From Parabacteroides goldsteinii (GTDB lineage Bacteria; Bacteroidota; Bacteroidia; Bacteroidales; Tannerellaceae): a stretch of 64,000 nt of DNA. The stretch covers positions 1 to 64,000 of the forward strand of contig NZ_JADNBB010000015.1 of assembly GCF_015550595.1 (NCBI RefSeq), written 5' to 3'. Every line of letters starts with the position of its first letter. Position 1 is the stretch's first letter. Both the position numbers and the translations under genes were made by a program. Positions 16,662 through 29,026 of the stretch are shown piece by piece. The notes below the pieces were generated by a model that saw only the letters and a list, made by a program, of their open reading frames with translations, was not told where the DNA came from and made no database searches.

Positions 16662-17231
16662 ATGGTAAAATATTTTCAATTGATCGTATTATTCTTGTTA
16701 ATGATTGGTTGCGACAACAAACAATCGTTTCCAGTTCGTCTTCAATATGAAGAGACTGAATCTCCGGCAAGTATTCAAAAAATAAAGTTATCCGGCGAAT
16801 TACAAGGACAAACTTATAGGATACGGATGGCTCATTACAAAGAAGGAACTGTATCTTATAAAATATTGAATGCCCCCTCTTATGTAATAAAGGATACAGT
16901 TTTGTTGATTCATATTGAAGCTGAACCGCTCCATGCACATGAGGTATGTTTTATTGTTGAAGGAGAAAAGCAGGTTAAGGAAAAAGTAGAAGTGGATGAT
17001 GTTTTACATAGTATTTTATTAGAAATATATCCGACAGACTTTTATCATTCAGATGATACAATCCCTCTAATTGGCTATACAAGTGGTGCTTTACGGGAGG
17101 TGATGGTTGATGGGGAGTTAAGATTGGCAGGTAGTTATTGTGACGTCCGTAATGCAAAGTTACCACCTAAGGAATGGCATAACGCGTTCGATATGAAAGA
17201 ATACATATGGTTTGATCTGATTATTAAGTGA
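16662..17231 (+). CDS. Small lipoprotein of unknown function, end of the BlaI-M56 operon
   Basis: A 189-residue protein that I do not recognise. The signal ends in LMIGC (Cys17), so it is a lipoprotein. The mature part is predicted mostly beta (RLQYEETESPASIQKIKLSG, VCFIVEGEKQVKEKVEVDD). It begins 1 bp after the beta-propeller stop and ends just before a strong terminator, so it closes the operon and is presumably needed with the propeller proteins. No catalytic motif stands out. Confidence 0.75.
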   Translation: MVKYFQLIVLFLLMIGCDNKQSFPVRLQYEETESPASIQKIKLSGELQGQTYRIRMAHYKEGTVSYKILNAPSYVIKDTVLLIHIEAEPLHAHEVCFIVEGEKQVKEKVEVDDVLHSILLEIYPTDFYHSDDTIPLIGYTSGALREVMVDGELRLAGSYCDVRNAKLPPKEWHNAFDMKEYIWFDLIIK

Positions 17232-17266
17232 GGTGATGAGGATTGGACCAGCCTTAATATAGATCA

Positions 17267-17305
17267 AAAAAGAAGAGCGAATAGATTCTAATCGCTCTTC
17301 TTTTT
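17267..17305. terminator. Stem-loop between the BlaI-M56 operon and the beta-galactosidase gene
   Basis: A 14-bp perfect stem (17267-17280 with 17292-17305) has an 11-nt loop and terminates in a T-run on the plus strand and an equivalent run on the minus strand. It is therefore bidirectional. A second small inverted repeat, ATCTGTAT-n6-ATACAGAT at 17313-17334, follows directly. Confidence 0.88.
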
Positions 17306-17341
17306 AAGTATTATCTGTATAATTCTATACAGATGGATTTT

Positions 17342-21382
<4,041 letters not shown>

Positions 21383-21401
21383 TTAAGGTGAGAAATTTGG
21401 T

Positions 21402-21409
21402 CAAATTTA
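21402..21409 (-). promoter_or_regulatory. -7 promoter element for the beta-galactosidase gene
   Basis: The minus strand reads TAAATTTG (TAnnTTTG), 34 bp before the ATG at 21367. It lies 24 bp from the oppositely oriented box for the patatin gene. Confidence 0.55.
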
Positions 21410-21433
21410 ATACAATTTTTGATGTAAACCGAT

Positions 21434-21441
21434 TACATTTG
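21434..21441 (+). promoter_or_regulatory. -7 promoter element for the patatin-like gene
   Basis: TACATTTG matches TAnnTTTG and lies 21 bp before the ATG at 21463. It supports that ATG over a GTG at 21457. Confidence 0.55.
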
Positions 21442-21462
21442 CCGTAAATTAATATTGTGCAG

Positions 21463-23676
21463 ATGAAAAAGTTACTTTGCTTTTTGCTGATGTTACTGGT
21501 CGCTTTGCCTTCTCTGACGGCCCAACGAAAGAAAGTCGGGGTCGTGTTGGGTGGCGGAGGAGCAAAAGGAGTAGCTCATATTGGCGTGTTGAGAGTGCTG
21601 GAGGAAGCAGGTATCCCGATCGATTATGTGGCGGGAACCAGTATGGGTGCTATTGTAGGCGGATTATATGCGATCGGTTATACTCCGGCTGAGATCGATA
21701 GCATGGTGATACATCAGGATTGGACAATGCTTCTGAGTGACCGGGTGACACGTACCAGCCTGTCGTTTCCGGAAAAAGAAAATTCCGAGCGATATATTCT
21801 CTCTTTGCCTTTCGGGAAGGAGAAGAAGGACCGTGTGATCAGCGGTATGATCAAAGGCCAGAATTTGCAGAATCTTTTCTCAAACCTCACGATCGGCTAC
21901 CATGATTCCATTGAATTCAATAATCTCAATATACCGTTTGCCTGCGTAGCGGTAGATGTCGTGGATGGAAAAGATTATGTTTTCCATAAGGGAAGCCTTC
22001 CTCTTGCTATGCGTGCGAGTATGGCTATTCCGGCTGTGTTTGCCCCGGTAAGACTGGACAGTATGGTATTGGTTGACGGGGGATTGAATGATAATTTCCC
22101 TGTCGATGTCGCATTGAATATGGGGGCTGATATTATTATCGGCGTTGATCTCGGGACCAGCGACCTGAAAGTGTTGGAGGGATTGAATACCCCCGGCGAT
22201 GTAATCGGCCAGATCATAGCCCTGCATGGTTATGAAAAGTATGCGAAAAATAAAGAAAGGGCCGATTTGTTATTCCGGCCGAATATGACACCTTATAATG
22301 CAGCCAGTTTCAGTACGACGGCACTCGATACGCTGATTCGCCGTGGCGAGCAGGAAGCCCGTGGCCGCTGGGATGAGATTATGGCATTGAAAAAGAAGAT
22401 CGGTATCCCGGAAGATTATCGCCCGGAGGAACATACATTACCCCGTAAGTCATATCCGGTTTTACCTACCGACAGTTTTTATATCCGGCATATCTCTTTT
22501 GCCGGTACCGACCCGCGCGATGAGAAGTGGTTGATGCAGATCAGCGGCCTGCGTGAAAATAGTCATATCACCTTGAAAGAGTTGCATAAAGCTATGTCGA
22601 TCCTGGTCGGTTCAAATGCCTATTCGAATGTAAATTATAAATTGACAGGCGAACAACAACAGGATCTGGTACTGACGGCACAGAAGAAGTCGATCAGTTC
22701 GATCAATCTGGGTGTCCGCTTCGATTCGGAAGAGGTGATCGGTGTTTTGCTGAATGCTACCTTAGATTATAGGGCACGCAATCATTCCCGGCTGGCTTTT
22801 ACCGGACGTGTCGGCGGAAAGATCTCCTATGGACGGCTGGATTATGCGATCGAGCGGAATCCGTTGCGTAATCTGAATCTGGCATATCAGTTTACTTATA
22901 ATGATCTGGATATTTATCGGAAAGGAGATAAAACCTTTAATACCAGTTATACACATCATCTGGCGGAGTTCGGGTACTCTGATATGAACTGGCTGAACTT
23001 CAAGTTCAAGGTGGGCTTACGTTATGAGTATTTCAACTATACTTCCTTTTTGTATACAGGGGATAATAACAACGAGTATGAGGTTAAACCGGAAGGTTTC
23101 ATCAGTTATTTTGCTCTGGCACATCTGGAGACATTCGATCGCCGTTATTTCCCGACTAAAGGTGTTTCCCTGAAAGCCGATTATTCTTTTTATACGGATA
23201 ACTTTGTCAGTTATAACGGTCATGCGCCTTTCTCGGCTGTCGGGCTTAATTTCACATCCGTTATTCCCATCACTTCCCATCTGAGTGTGTTGCCGTCTCT
23301 TTATGGGCGTGTACTGATAGGAGGCAATCTGGCCTATCCTTTCCTGAATGCAGTGGGTGGAGAGGTTGAAGGAAAATATGTTCCCCACCAATTGCCGTTT
23401 GCCGGTATCAACCGGGTGGAGATATTCGACAATGCCATTGCGGTGGCCCGCCTTCATTTTCGGCAACGCATAGCCGGACGAAACTATATTTCGCTGATCG
23501 GTAACTATGCCATTCATCATGATGACTTCCTTCACCTGTTAAAAGGGAAAAGCGTTTGGGGCGGTAGCATCGGGTATGCCTATAATAGTATCGCCGGACC
23601 GTTGAGTGCCAATTTCAGTATGTCTAATCAGAATACCAGTCTTCAGTTTTATTTGAATCTGGGATTCTCGTTCTGA
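21463..23676 (+). CDS. Patatin-like phospholipase with C-terminal outer membrane barrel
   Basis: A 737-residue protein with a signal peptide (LLCFLLMLLVALPSLTA). The patatin domain spans about 25-300: oxyanion GGGGAKG (30-36), nucleophile elbow GTSMG with Ser60, and DGG with Asp205. A POTRA-like segment (SFYIRHISFAGTDPR, ISGLRENSHITLKELHKAM) follows, then an Omp85-type barrel that ends in LQFYLNLGFSF with the terminal Phe recognised by the BAM machinery. The same order occurs in type Vd patatin autotransporters such as PlpD. It probably hydrolyses phospholipids at the outer membrane or on the surface. The chosen start is the ATG at 21463. Confidence 0.9.
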   Translation: MKKLLCFLLMLLVALPSLTAQRKKVGVVLGGGGAKGVAHIGVLRVLEEAGIPIDYVAGTSMGAIVGGLYAIGYTPAEIDSMVIHQDWTMLLSDRVTRTSLSFPEKENSERYILSLPFGKEKKDRVISGMIKGQNLQNLFSNLTIGYHDSIEFNNLNIPFACVAVDVVDGKDYVFHKGSLPLAMRASMAIPAVFAPVRLDSMVLVDGGLNDNFPVDVALNMGADIIIGVDLGTSDLKVLEGLNTPGDVIGQIIALHGYEKYAKNKERADLLFRPNMTPYNAASFSTTALDTLIRRGEQEARGRWDEIMALKKKIGIPEDYRPEEHTLPRKSYPVLPTDSFYIRHISFAGTDPRDEKWLMQISGLRENSHITLKELHKAMSILVGSNAYSNVNYKLTGEQQQDLVLTAQKKSISSINLGVRFDSEEVIGVLLNATLDYRARNHSRLAFTGRVGGKISYGRLDYAIERNPLRNLNLAYQFTYNDLDIYRKGDKTFNTSYTHHLAEFGYSDMNWLNFKFKVGLRYEYFNYTSFLYTGDNNNEYEVKPEGFISYFALAHLETFDRRYFPTKGVSLKADYSFYTDNFVSYNGHAPFSAVGLNFTSVIPITSHLSVLPSLYGRVLIGGNLAYPFLNAVGGEVEGKYVPHQLPFAGINRVEIFDNAIAVARLHFRQRIAGRNYISLIGNYAIHHDDFLHLLKGKSVWGGSIGYAYNSIAGPLSANFSMSNQNTSLQFYLNLGFSF

Positions 23677-23685
23677 TTTTTATTA

Positions 23686-23693
23686 TACATTTG
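23686..23693 (+). promoter_or_regulatory. -7 promoter element for the sialate esterase-like gene
   Basis: TACATTTG (TAnnTTTG) lies 34 bp before the ATG at 23728, in the 51-bp gap after the patatin gene. The esterase is thus likely transcribed on its own as well. Confidence 0.5.
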
Positions 23694-23727
23694 TTAATCA
23701 GTTAATCATTCAAATATATAGGAATAC

Positions 23728-25137
23728 ATGAAACTAACACGATTTACCGGGATGGCTGTCGGCTTGTCCCTGCTGATGGGCGGTGTACAGGCCCAGATCA
23801 GTTTGCCGTCTGTTTTTACAGATCATATGGTGTTGCAACAAAAAAGCGATGTGCCCGTATGGGGCTGGGGAGTAGCAAGCGGTACGATCAAAGTGGTCGG
23901 AAGCTGGGCGCCGAAAGATACGGCGACAACAGTCGTTCGTTCCGATGGTACCTGGGAAACGACACTGAAAACAGCCGGAGCCGGAGGCCCGTATACGGTA
24001 TCTGTCTTAGGCAATGGAAGTTGTGAACTGAAAGATGTCATGCTGGGTGAAGTCTGGCTTTGTAGCGGGCAATCGAATATGGAATGGACGCCCATGAGCA
24101 ATATAGATAACCGTGATGAAGAGATCGCTGCCGCTAATTATCCGAATATTCGTTTTTTTCATATCCCTAAACGCGGAGCAAAAACTCTTCAGAACGATTG
24201 TGAAGCATCCTGGGCGGCCTGTACTCCTGATGTAATGAAAACTACCAGTGCTGTGGCTTATTTCTTTGGTCGTGATCTGCAAAAAGATCTGAACGTACCT
24301 GTCGGCCTGATCGTTTCTGCGTGGGGTGGTACTCCTGCAGAAGTTTGGACTCCGGAGGAACTGGTGATGAATAATCCTCAGATACGTGATGTGATGCCGG
24401 ATAAAACATATCCCTGGTGGCCGGTGGAGCCGGGTGTTTTATATAATCAGATGATCAATCCGGTTGTACCTTATGCCTTGGCCGGTGCAATCTGGTATCA
24501 GGGAGAGTCAAATCGCGATCATGCTTCGTCTTACGGTATTTTGTTGAAGACAATGATTGAAAGCTGGCGGAAGAGTTTTAAGAAGGATTTCCCGTTTTAT
24601 CTGGTGCAGATCGCACCTCATACATATAATTCAAACGATAACGGGGCTGCTTTGGTTCGCGAACATCAGGAATGGGTGTCACGCACGGTTCCGGGAACAG
24701 GGATGGTGGCAATCTCCGATTGTGTTGCAGATGTAACGAATATTCATCCGACAGATAAGCAAAACGTTGGTCTGCGTCTGGCAAATATGGCTTTGGGAAA
24801 GACTTACGGACAACTCGCTTCCGGCTACGAAAGCCCGGTATTCAGTAAAATGACGGTCGACAAGAACAAGGCGGTTATTTCATTCCTTCATGCTGATGCC
24901 GGACTAATGTGTAAAGGAAAACAGCTGACCGGGTTTATGATTGCAGGAGAAGACGGTGTTTTCGAACCGGGAAAAGCTCAGATCAAGGATAACACCGTTA
25001 TCATAACTTCCCCTCGTGTGAAAAAGCCGGTTGCAGTCCATTATTGTTTTGATGATGCAACTATTGGAAACTTGTTCGGTAAGGAAGGTTTACCGGTTGC
25101 TCCGTTCCGTACGGACAGAAACTGGGATAATGAATGA
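23728..25137 (+). CDS. Sialate O-acetylesterase-like SGNH carbohydrate esterase
   Basis: A 469-residue exported esterase. The signal peptide ends near VQAQ (residue 23). The GQSN block with Ser116 lies in LCSGQSNMEW; other family blocks are VGLIVSAWGGTPAEVW, AIWYQGESNRDHA and the catalytic DVTNIHPTDKQ with its His. An N-terminal Ig-like domain (LPSVFTDHMVLQQKS) is usual in this family. Members remove O-acetyl groups from sialic acids or from plant polysaccharides. The nearby galactosidase fits a host-glycan role, but that is inference. No sialidase is present in the window. Confidence 0.88.
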   Translation: MKLTRFTGMAVGLSLLMGGVQAQISLPSVFTDHMVLQQKSDVPVWGWGVASGTIKVVGSWAPKDTATTVVRSDGTWETTLKTAGAGGPYTVSVLGNGSCELKDVMLGEVWLCSGQSNMEWTPMSNIDNRDEEIAAANYPNIRFFHIPKRGAKTLQNDCEASWAACTPDVMKTTSAVAYFFGRDLQKDLNVPVGLIVSAWGGTPAEVWTPEELVMNNPQIRDVMPDKTYPWWPVEPGVLYNQMINPVVPYALAGAIWYQGESNRDHASSYGILLKTMIESWRKSFKKDFPFYLVQIAPHTYNSNDNGAALVREHQEWVSRTVPGTGMVAISDCVADVTNIHPTDKQNVGLRLANMALGKTYGQLASGYESPVFSKMTVDKNKAVISFLHADAGLMCKGKQLTGFMIAGEDGVFEPGKAQIKDNTVIITSPRVKKPVAVHYCFDDATIGNLFGKEGLPVAPFRTDRNWDNE

Positions 25138-25147
25138 TATTATTCTG

Positions 25148-25155
25148 TATCTTTG
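25148..25155 (+). promoter_or_regulatory. -7 promoter element for the DUF2461 gene
   Basis: TATCTTTG (TAnnTTTG) lies 22 bp before the ATG at 25178 in the short gap after the esterase gene. Confidence 0.5.
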
Positions 25156-25177
25156 CCTGTAAAACAAACAGATATTT

Positions 25178-25849
25178 ATGAATGCAGAAATAATACAATT
25201 CCTGAAGGAATTAAGTCAGAACAATAACCGGGAGTGGTTTCAGGCAAATAAAGACCGCTACGATGTATTGCATAAAGGGTTTCTCGATGAGGTACAGCAA
25301 CTGATCAACCGGATCGCCCTGTTCGATCCGCAGGTGGCCGGGCTGGAAGCGAAAGACTGCCAGTTCCGTATCTACCGGGATTTGCGTTTTTCTCCGGATA
25401 AGACCCCTTATAAAATTCATTTCGCCGCTTATATGGCGCAAGGCGGACGTGCCAGTGAACGGGGTGGATATTATATTCATCTGGAGCCGGGTAATTGTAT
25501 GCTGTCCGGTGGTGTATGGTGTCCTCCTCCTAAACTGTTGAAGATGCTTCGTCAGGATATTTACGATCATATCGACGAGTTTGTAGGTATCATTGAAAAT
25601 CCGTCTTTTAAAGAGGCTTTTCCGGTAATGGAGGGCGAAGTGTTGAAACGTATGCCGGCCGGCTATCCGACGGATTTCAAATATAGTGAGATCATGCGGC
25701 ACAAGGATTACTGTTTTGCTACCGTTAAACCGGACGAGTTTTTTATGACGGACGATTGGATGGACCAGGCGATCAAGCATTTCGAACAGTTACTCCCGTT
25801 TAATAACTTCCTGAATTATACGGTTGACGAATTTTTAGGGCGGGTATAA
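25178..25849 (+). CDS. DUF2461 family protein (TIGR02453)
   Basis: A 223-residue cytoplasmic protein with the hallmarks of the DUF2461 family: FLKELSQNNNREWFQANKDRY at the start, then CQFRIYRDLRFSPDKTPYK and GGYYIHLEPGNCMLSGGVW. The family is widespread and its function is not established. There is no signal peptide. It has its own -7 box and ends before a strong bidirectional stem-loop, so it is probably a single-gene unit. Confidence 0.92.
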   Translation: MNAEIIQFLKELSQNNNREWFQANKDRYDVLHKGFLDEVQQLINRIALFDPQVAGLEAKDCQFRIYRDLRFSPDKTPYKIHFAAYMAQGGRASERGGYYIHLEPGNCMLSGGVWCPPPKLLKMLRQDIYDHIDEFVGIIENPSFKEAFPVMEGEVLKRMPAGYPTDFKYSEIMRHKDYCFATVKPDEFFMTDDWMDQAIKHFEQLLPFNNFLNYTVDEFLGRV

Positions 25850-25852
25850 AAT

Positions 25853-25898
25853 AAAGAGTCTGAAGCCGTAATGTGTTACATAAGGCTTCAGACTCTTT
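25853..25898. terminator. Bidirectional stem-loop between the DUF2461 and GH130 genes
   Basis: A 15-bp perfect stem has arms at 25853-25867 and 25884-25898 (AAAGAGTCTGAAGCC and its complement) and a 16-nt loop. It ends in TTTT on the plus strand and lies between convergent genes. Confidence 0.88.
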
Positions 25899-25916
25899 TC
25901 ACATTATTGCCTTAAA

Positions 25917-27092
25917 TCATACTCCTTTGTACTTTTTGTTTTTATCAATCAGTTCATTTATTCTGGCAACAGAAGCGGCCGACCGAAGACCGTCTTCCGG
26001 AGTGTTCATGCAGTAATCGACCAAAACTTCTATCGTCGATACTGCTACATGCATCCGTGTATCGCAGGATGCATAGTAGATAAATACTTTTCCGTCTTCG
26101 TCTGCAATCCATCCATTGGTAAATAAGACGTTCGAGACATCCCCGATGCGTTCTTCCCCGACAGGTGCGAGGAAGTAGCCGCCGGGCTGTGCGATCACTT
26201 TGGTGGGGTCCTCCAGGGACGTCATGTACAGATAAAGTACATAACGTAGTCCTGCAGCGCATGCCCTGACCCCGTGGGCGAGATGTAACCAGCCCTGTGG
26301 AGTCTTGATGGGATGCGGACCTTCCCCGTTCTTGACCTCCTTGATTGTATGATAGTAGCGTTTGTCTATAATTTGTTCAGAGAGAACTTCTGCGTGTGTA
26401 ATATCATCGATGAGCGTCCAGCCGATACCGCCTCCGCTACCGGCATCGATAAAGCCATCCTGCGGGCGGGTATATAATGCATACTTCCCGTCGACAAATT
26501 CCGGATGAAGGACTACATTACGCTGCTGGCTTTTTGATTTCAGGTCCGGTAGCCTTTCCCAGTCGATCAAATCTTTGGTACGGACAATTCCGGCTTTGGC
26601 AACAGCTGAAGACAAATCTCCCGGAGCGGCAGCCGGATCATGGCGTTCGCTGCAAAAGATACCGTATATCCAACCGTCCTCGTGGGCGGTCAGGCGCATG
26701 TCATACACGTTTGTCTCCTCCGGATCGATATCCGGCAGGTTGACCGGTCGTTCCCAGAACCGGAAGTTATCCACCCCGTTCGGACTTTCGGCAATGGCAA
26801 AGAACGATTTACGGTCCCAACCCTCCACACGGACCATCAGTAGATACTTATCCTTCCACTTTATCGCTCCGGAGTTCATACAGGCATTCACCCCGATACG
26901 CTCCAGACAATACGGATTAGTAGCCGGGTTGAGGTCGTAACGCCATTCCAGGGGTATGTGTTCGCGGGTGATTACCGGATAGGTATAACGGGTGACAATA
27001 CCGTTATCATTCTCTTCTTTTATATTTTTTCGTAATATGAGAACTTTATGCAAGTATTGTAATTTTTCTAGTTTTTCTTTGAAAATTTTCAT
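25917..27092 (-). CDS. GH130 4-O-beta-D-mannosyl-D-glucose phosphorylase
   Basis: This cytoplasmic phosphorylase converts beta-1,4-mannosylglucose plus phosphate to mannose 1-phosphate and glucose. The 391-residue sequence matches the Bacteroides fragilis mannosylglucose phosphorylase as I remember it, including [49 protein letters not shown] with the conserved Asp131, [19 protein letters not shown] and [21 protein letters not shown]. There is no signal peptide. It is the last gene of the minus-strand GH30-SusC-SusD-arylsulfotransferase cluster, 33 bp after the previous stop. Mannan or glucomannan oligosaccharides are the likely source of substrate. The epimerase and mannanase often found beside it are not here. 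Confidence 0.92.
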   Translation of the reverse strand: MKIFKEKLEKLQYLHKVLILRKNIKEENDNGIVTRYTYPVITREHIPLEWRYDLNPATNPYCLERIGVNACMNSGAIKWKDKYLLMVRVEGWDRKSFFAIAESPNGVDNFRFWERPVNLPDIDPEETNVYDMRLTAHEDGWIYGIFCSERHDPAAAPGDLSSAVAKAGIVRTKDLIDWERLPDLKSKSQQRNVVLHPEFVDGKYALYTRPQDGFIDAGSGGGIGWTLIDDITHAEVLSEQIIDKRYYHTIKEVKNGEGPHPIKTPQGWLHLAHGVRACAAGLRYVLYLYMTSLEDPTKVIAQPGGYFLAPVGEERIGDVSNVLFTNGWIADEDGKVFIYYASCDTRMHVAVSTIEVLVDYCMNTPEDGLRSAASVARINELIDKNKKYKGV

Positions 27093-27125
27093 TTTTCTAG
27101 TTTTTCAGCTTCGTATATATTAATG

Positions 27126-28925
27126 TTATAAGTTCTCCGGATAAAGTGAAATTCGTTTGGCACGGTGAAATGCCAAATAGTTAGGTACTGAAAAATGTAT
27201 TTCAGAAATAACCTCTTTGGTTTTATAGTCAACTTCAATGACTCTGCCTCCAAGCCCATTAACAGTCGGAGTCCCAACTCCCGGACAGAATAACACATGG
27301 TCCGTTTCCGGTAAATATTGTGTAGAAGATACTCCCATGGCAAAACAAGATTTTCCTCTTTCTTTCCCATATTCCCATACTTGTTGTATTGTTTTTTGCT
27401 CTTCATTAATCTTGTATTCAACGGAACGGGTATACGCTTTTTCCCTGTCTTTATCGTAGGTCTGATAGTTACGGTAGAAACCATTGTCAAGGAGCAATAT
27501 ATTTCCGTTGGGCATGAATACGGGACAATGTTGTCCCCAGCACCATTCGAAATCATCATGATTTTTTTCTCCGTTAAGGATTTCTATATCTGTTATCTTC
27601 TCGCCCTTTGCATCTAAAGGCATCAGAAGGGTGAGCGAATTTTTCCACTCTTTATGAGGCGTTAGGATCCATTTAAGCTGATTGTTACGGGTCAATTTGG
27701 CGACTCCCTGATAGCGACAGGACACGATGATGCAATCATCGTCTTCCGAATAAATGACTGCATTACCATGAGCCCAGTTACCAAAAACCGCGATCGTGTC
27801 ACCTGCCGGGACAAAAGTTTTACGAGTTTCATCCAGCGATTTTTTTAGATCCCATTCATTGACAATGGCACCGGTTTCATTGTCTACTTCCACCACATAG
27901 TCGTAAGTCGTTACTTTCCCGTCTTGTCCAATGCTTCCATCTTTACTGGCTGTTGCAATCAGATGGCCGTTAGGTATTTCAATGACATCATGATGGAATG
28001 AATATCCTTTGTCTTGTATGTTCCATGTATTTAGTATATTGCCGACCATGTCAAACTCCAGGATTCTTCCTGTCTTTACATCTCCGCAATAGAAATTTCC
28101 TTTCTTGTTTCGTTTTAAGCCGGTATGGGCTGTTATTCTCATCTCCGGATGATCTTTCAGGCGTAACAGCCACCGGATATCGCCATAGTTATCTATGATG
28201 AATGGGCGATGTGTATCGTATTCGTTATCTCCCAAGAAATTGATTAACGTCACTCCGGGCTCCATTTTTTCCCGTTGAGCGACAATCGTTGTTATTTGGG
28301 GATATTGGGTGTTAAGTAGCAAGTCGGGGACTGTTATTTTGATTGAGTCGGTCAGTCGTACTTTCCCCTGCTTGTTTGTTTGGGAGATATAGACCGTATT
28401 GGTGTGATTCTCATAGAGACCGTGTACGTTTACCCGGTATGCAGAGCTGTACTTCTTGAATGTATGTGACAAATCGGTACCTTCGTGTTTCCCCTTGACA
28501 CAGACGGTCAGGTAACCGCTTGCCGGTAAAAGTAAATTGAGTTCTGCACTTAAAGGGGCATAGCCGGTAGGATCGAGTTTGATGTTTTTGTCGCTAAGAT
28601 GGAAAGAGGTTCCTAAGGTCGGAATCTCTAATATCGTGTTGTCTGCGAAAAGCAGTGTTGTTTTCCAGTTGTCAATGTCGGGTGTCAATCGGATGATTTC
28701 ATGCGAGGGGATAACCAACGTGTCTGTTTCAAAATAGAAAAGGTGTTTATCCTCATTTTGTTCGGTTTTTATTAACAGGCTACCTTCTTCCATTAATGAA
28801 CGGATAGTTGTTATTTCTTCACCTGTTTCTGTTTCAGGAGAATCAATCTCTTCGTTACATCCGGTACATACTCCCAGTAAAAGAGCAAGCAAGGCAGTTC
28901 TTGTGTTATGAATATATTTTCTCAT
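27126..28925 (-). CDS. Arylsulfotransferase (ASST)-like lipoprotein
   Basis: A 599-residue lipoprotein (lipobox CTGC, Cys23). After an N-terminal beta domain, a propeller region from about 240 carries the ASST pattern: THRPFIIDNYGDIRWLLRL, GYSFHHDVIEIPNGHLIATAS, VVEVDNETGAIVNEWDL, NWAHGNAVIYSEDDDCIIVS, HCPVFMPNGNILLLDNG. Family enzymes move sulfate between phenolic compounds by a ping-pong mechanism through a phosphohistidine-like sulfo-His intermediate; several His residues are kept here (HHD, AHGN, QHCP), but I cannot assign the exact catalytic one. It sits between SusD and GH130 in a polysaccharide locus, an unusual place. A non-catalytic propeller role is possible. Confidence 0.8.
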   Translation of the reverse strand: MRKYIHNTRTALLALLLGVCTGCNEEIDSPETETGEEITTIRSLMEEGSLLIKTEQNEDKHLFYFETDTLVIPSHEIIRLTPDIDNWKTTLLFADNTILEIPTLGTSFHLSDKNIKLDPTGYAPLSAELNLLLPASGYLTVCVKGKHEGTDLSHTFKKYSSAYRVNVHGLYENHTNTVYISQTNKQGKVRLTDSIKITVPDLLLNTQYPQITTIVAQREKMEPGVTLINFLGDNEYDTHRPFIIDNYGDIRWLLRLKDHPEMRITAHTGLKRNKKGNFYCGDVKTGRILEFDMVGNILNTWNIQDKGYSFHHDVIEIPNGHLIATASKDGSIGQDGKVTTYDYVVEVDNETGAIVNEWDLKKSLDETRKTFVPAGDTIAVFGNWAHGNAVIYSEDDDCIIVSCRYQGVAKLTRNNQLKWILTPHKEWKNSLTLLMPLDAKGEKITDIEILNGEKNHDDFEWCWGQHCPVFMPNGNILLLDNGFYRNYQTYDKDREKAYTRSVEYKINEEQKTIQQVWEYGKERGKSCFAMGVSSTQYLPETDHVLFCPGVGTPTVNGLGGRVIEVDYKTKEVISEIHFSVPNYLAFHRAKRISLYPENL

Positions 28926-28955
28926 GCGATTACTTTCTATTTACAGACAAAGGGA

Positions 28956-28997
28956 GGGGAAGGACACGTACTGTGTTTGTCAGGGTGTCACTTCCCC
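28956..28997 (-). other. Intercistronic hairpin between susD and the arylsulfotransferase gene
   Basis: GGGGAAGGACAC (28956-28967) pairs with GTGTCACTTCCCC (28985-28997), a 12-bp GC-rich stem with one bulged base. It lies in the 101-bp gap after the SusD stop. There is no T-run right after it on the minus strand, so it may partly terminate or protect the upstream mRNA rather than end it. Confidence 0.6.
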
Positions 28998-29026
28998 CTA
29001 TAGCTGTTCTATTCAATTATTTCGGT

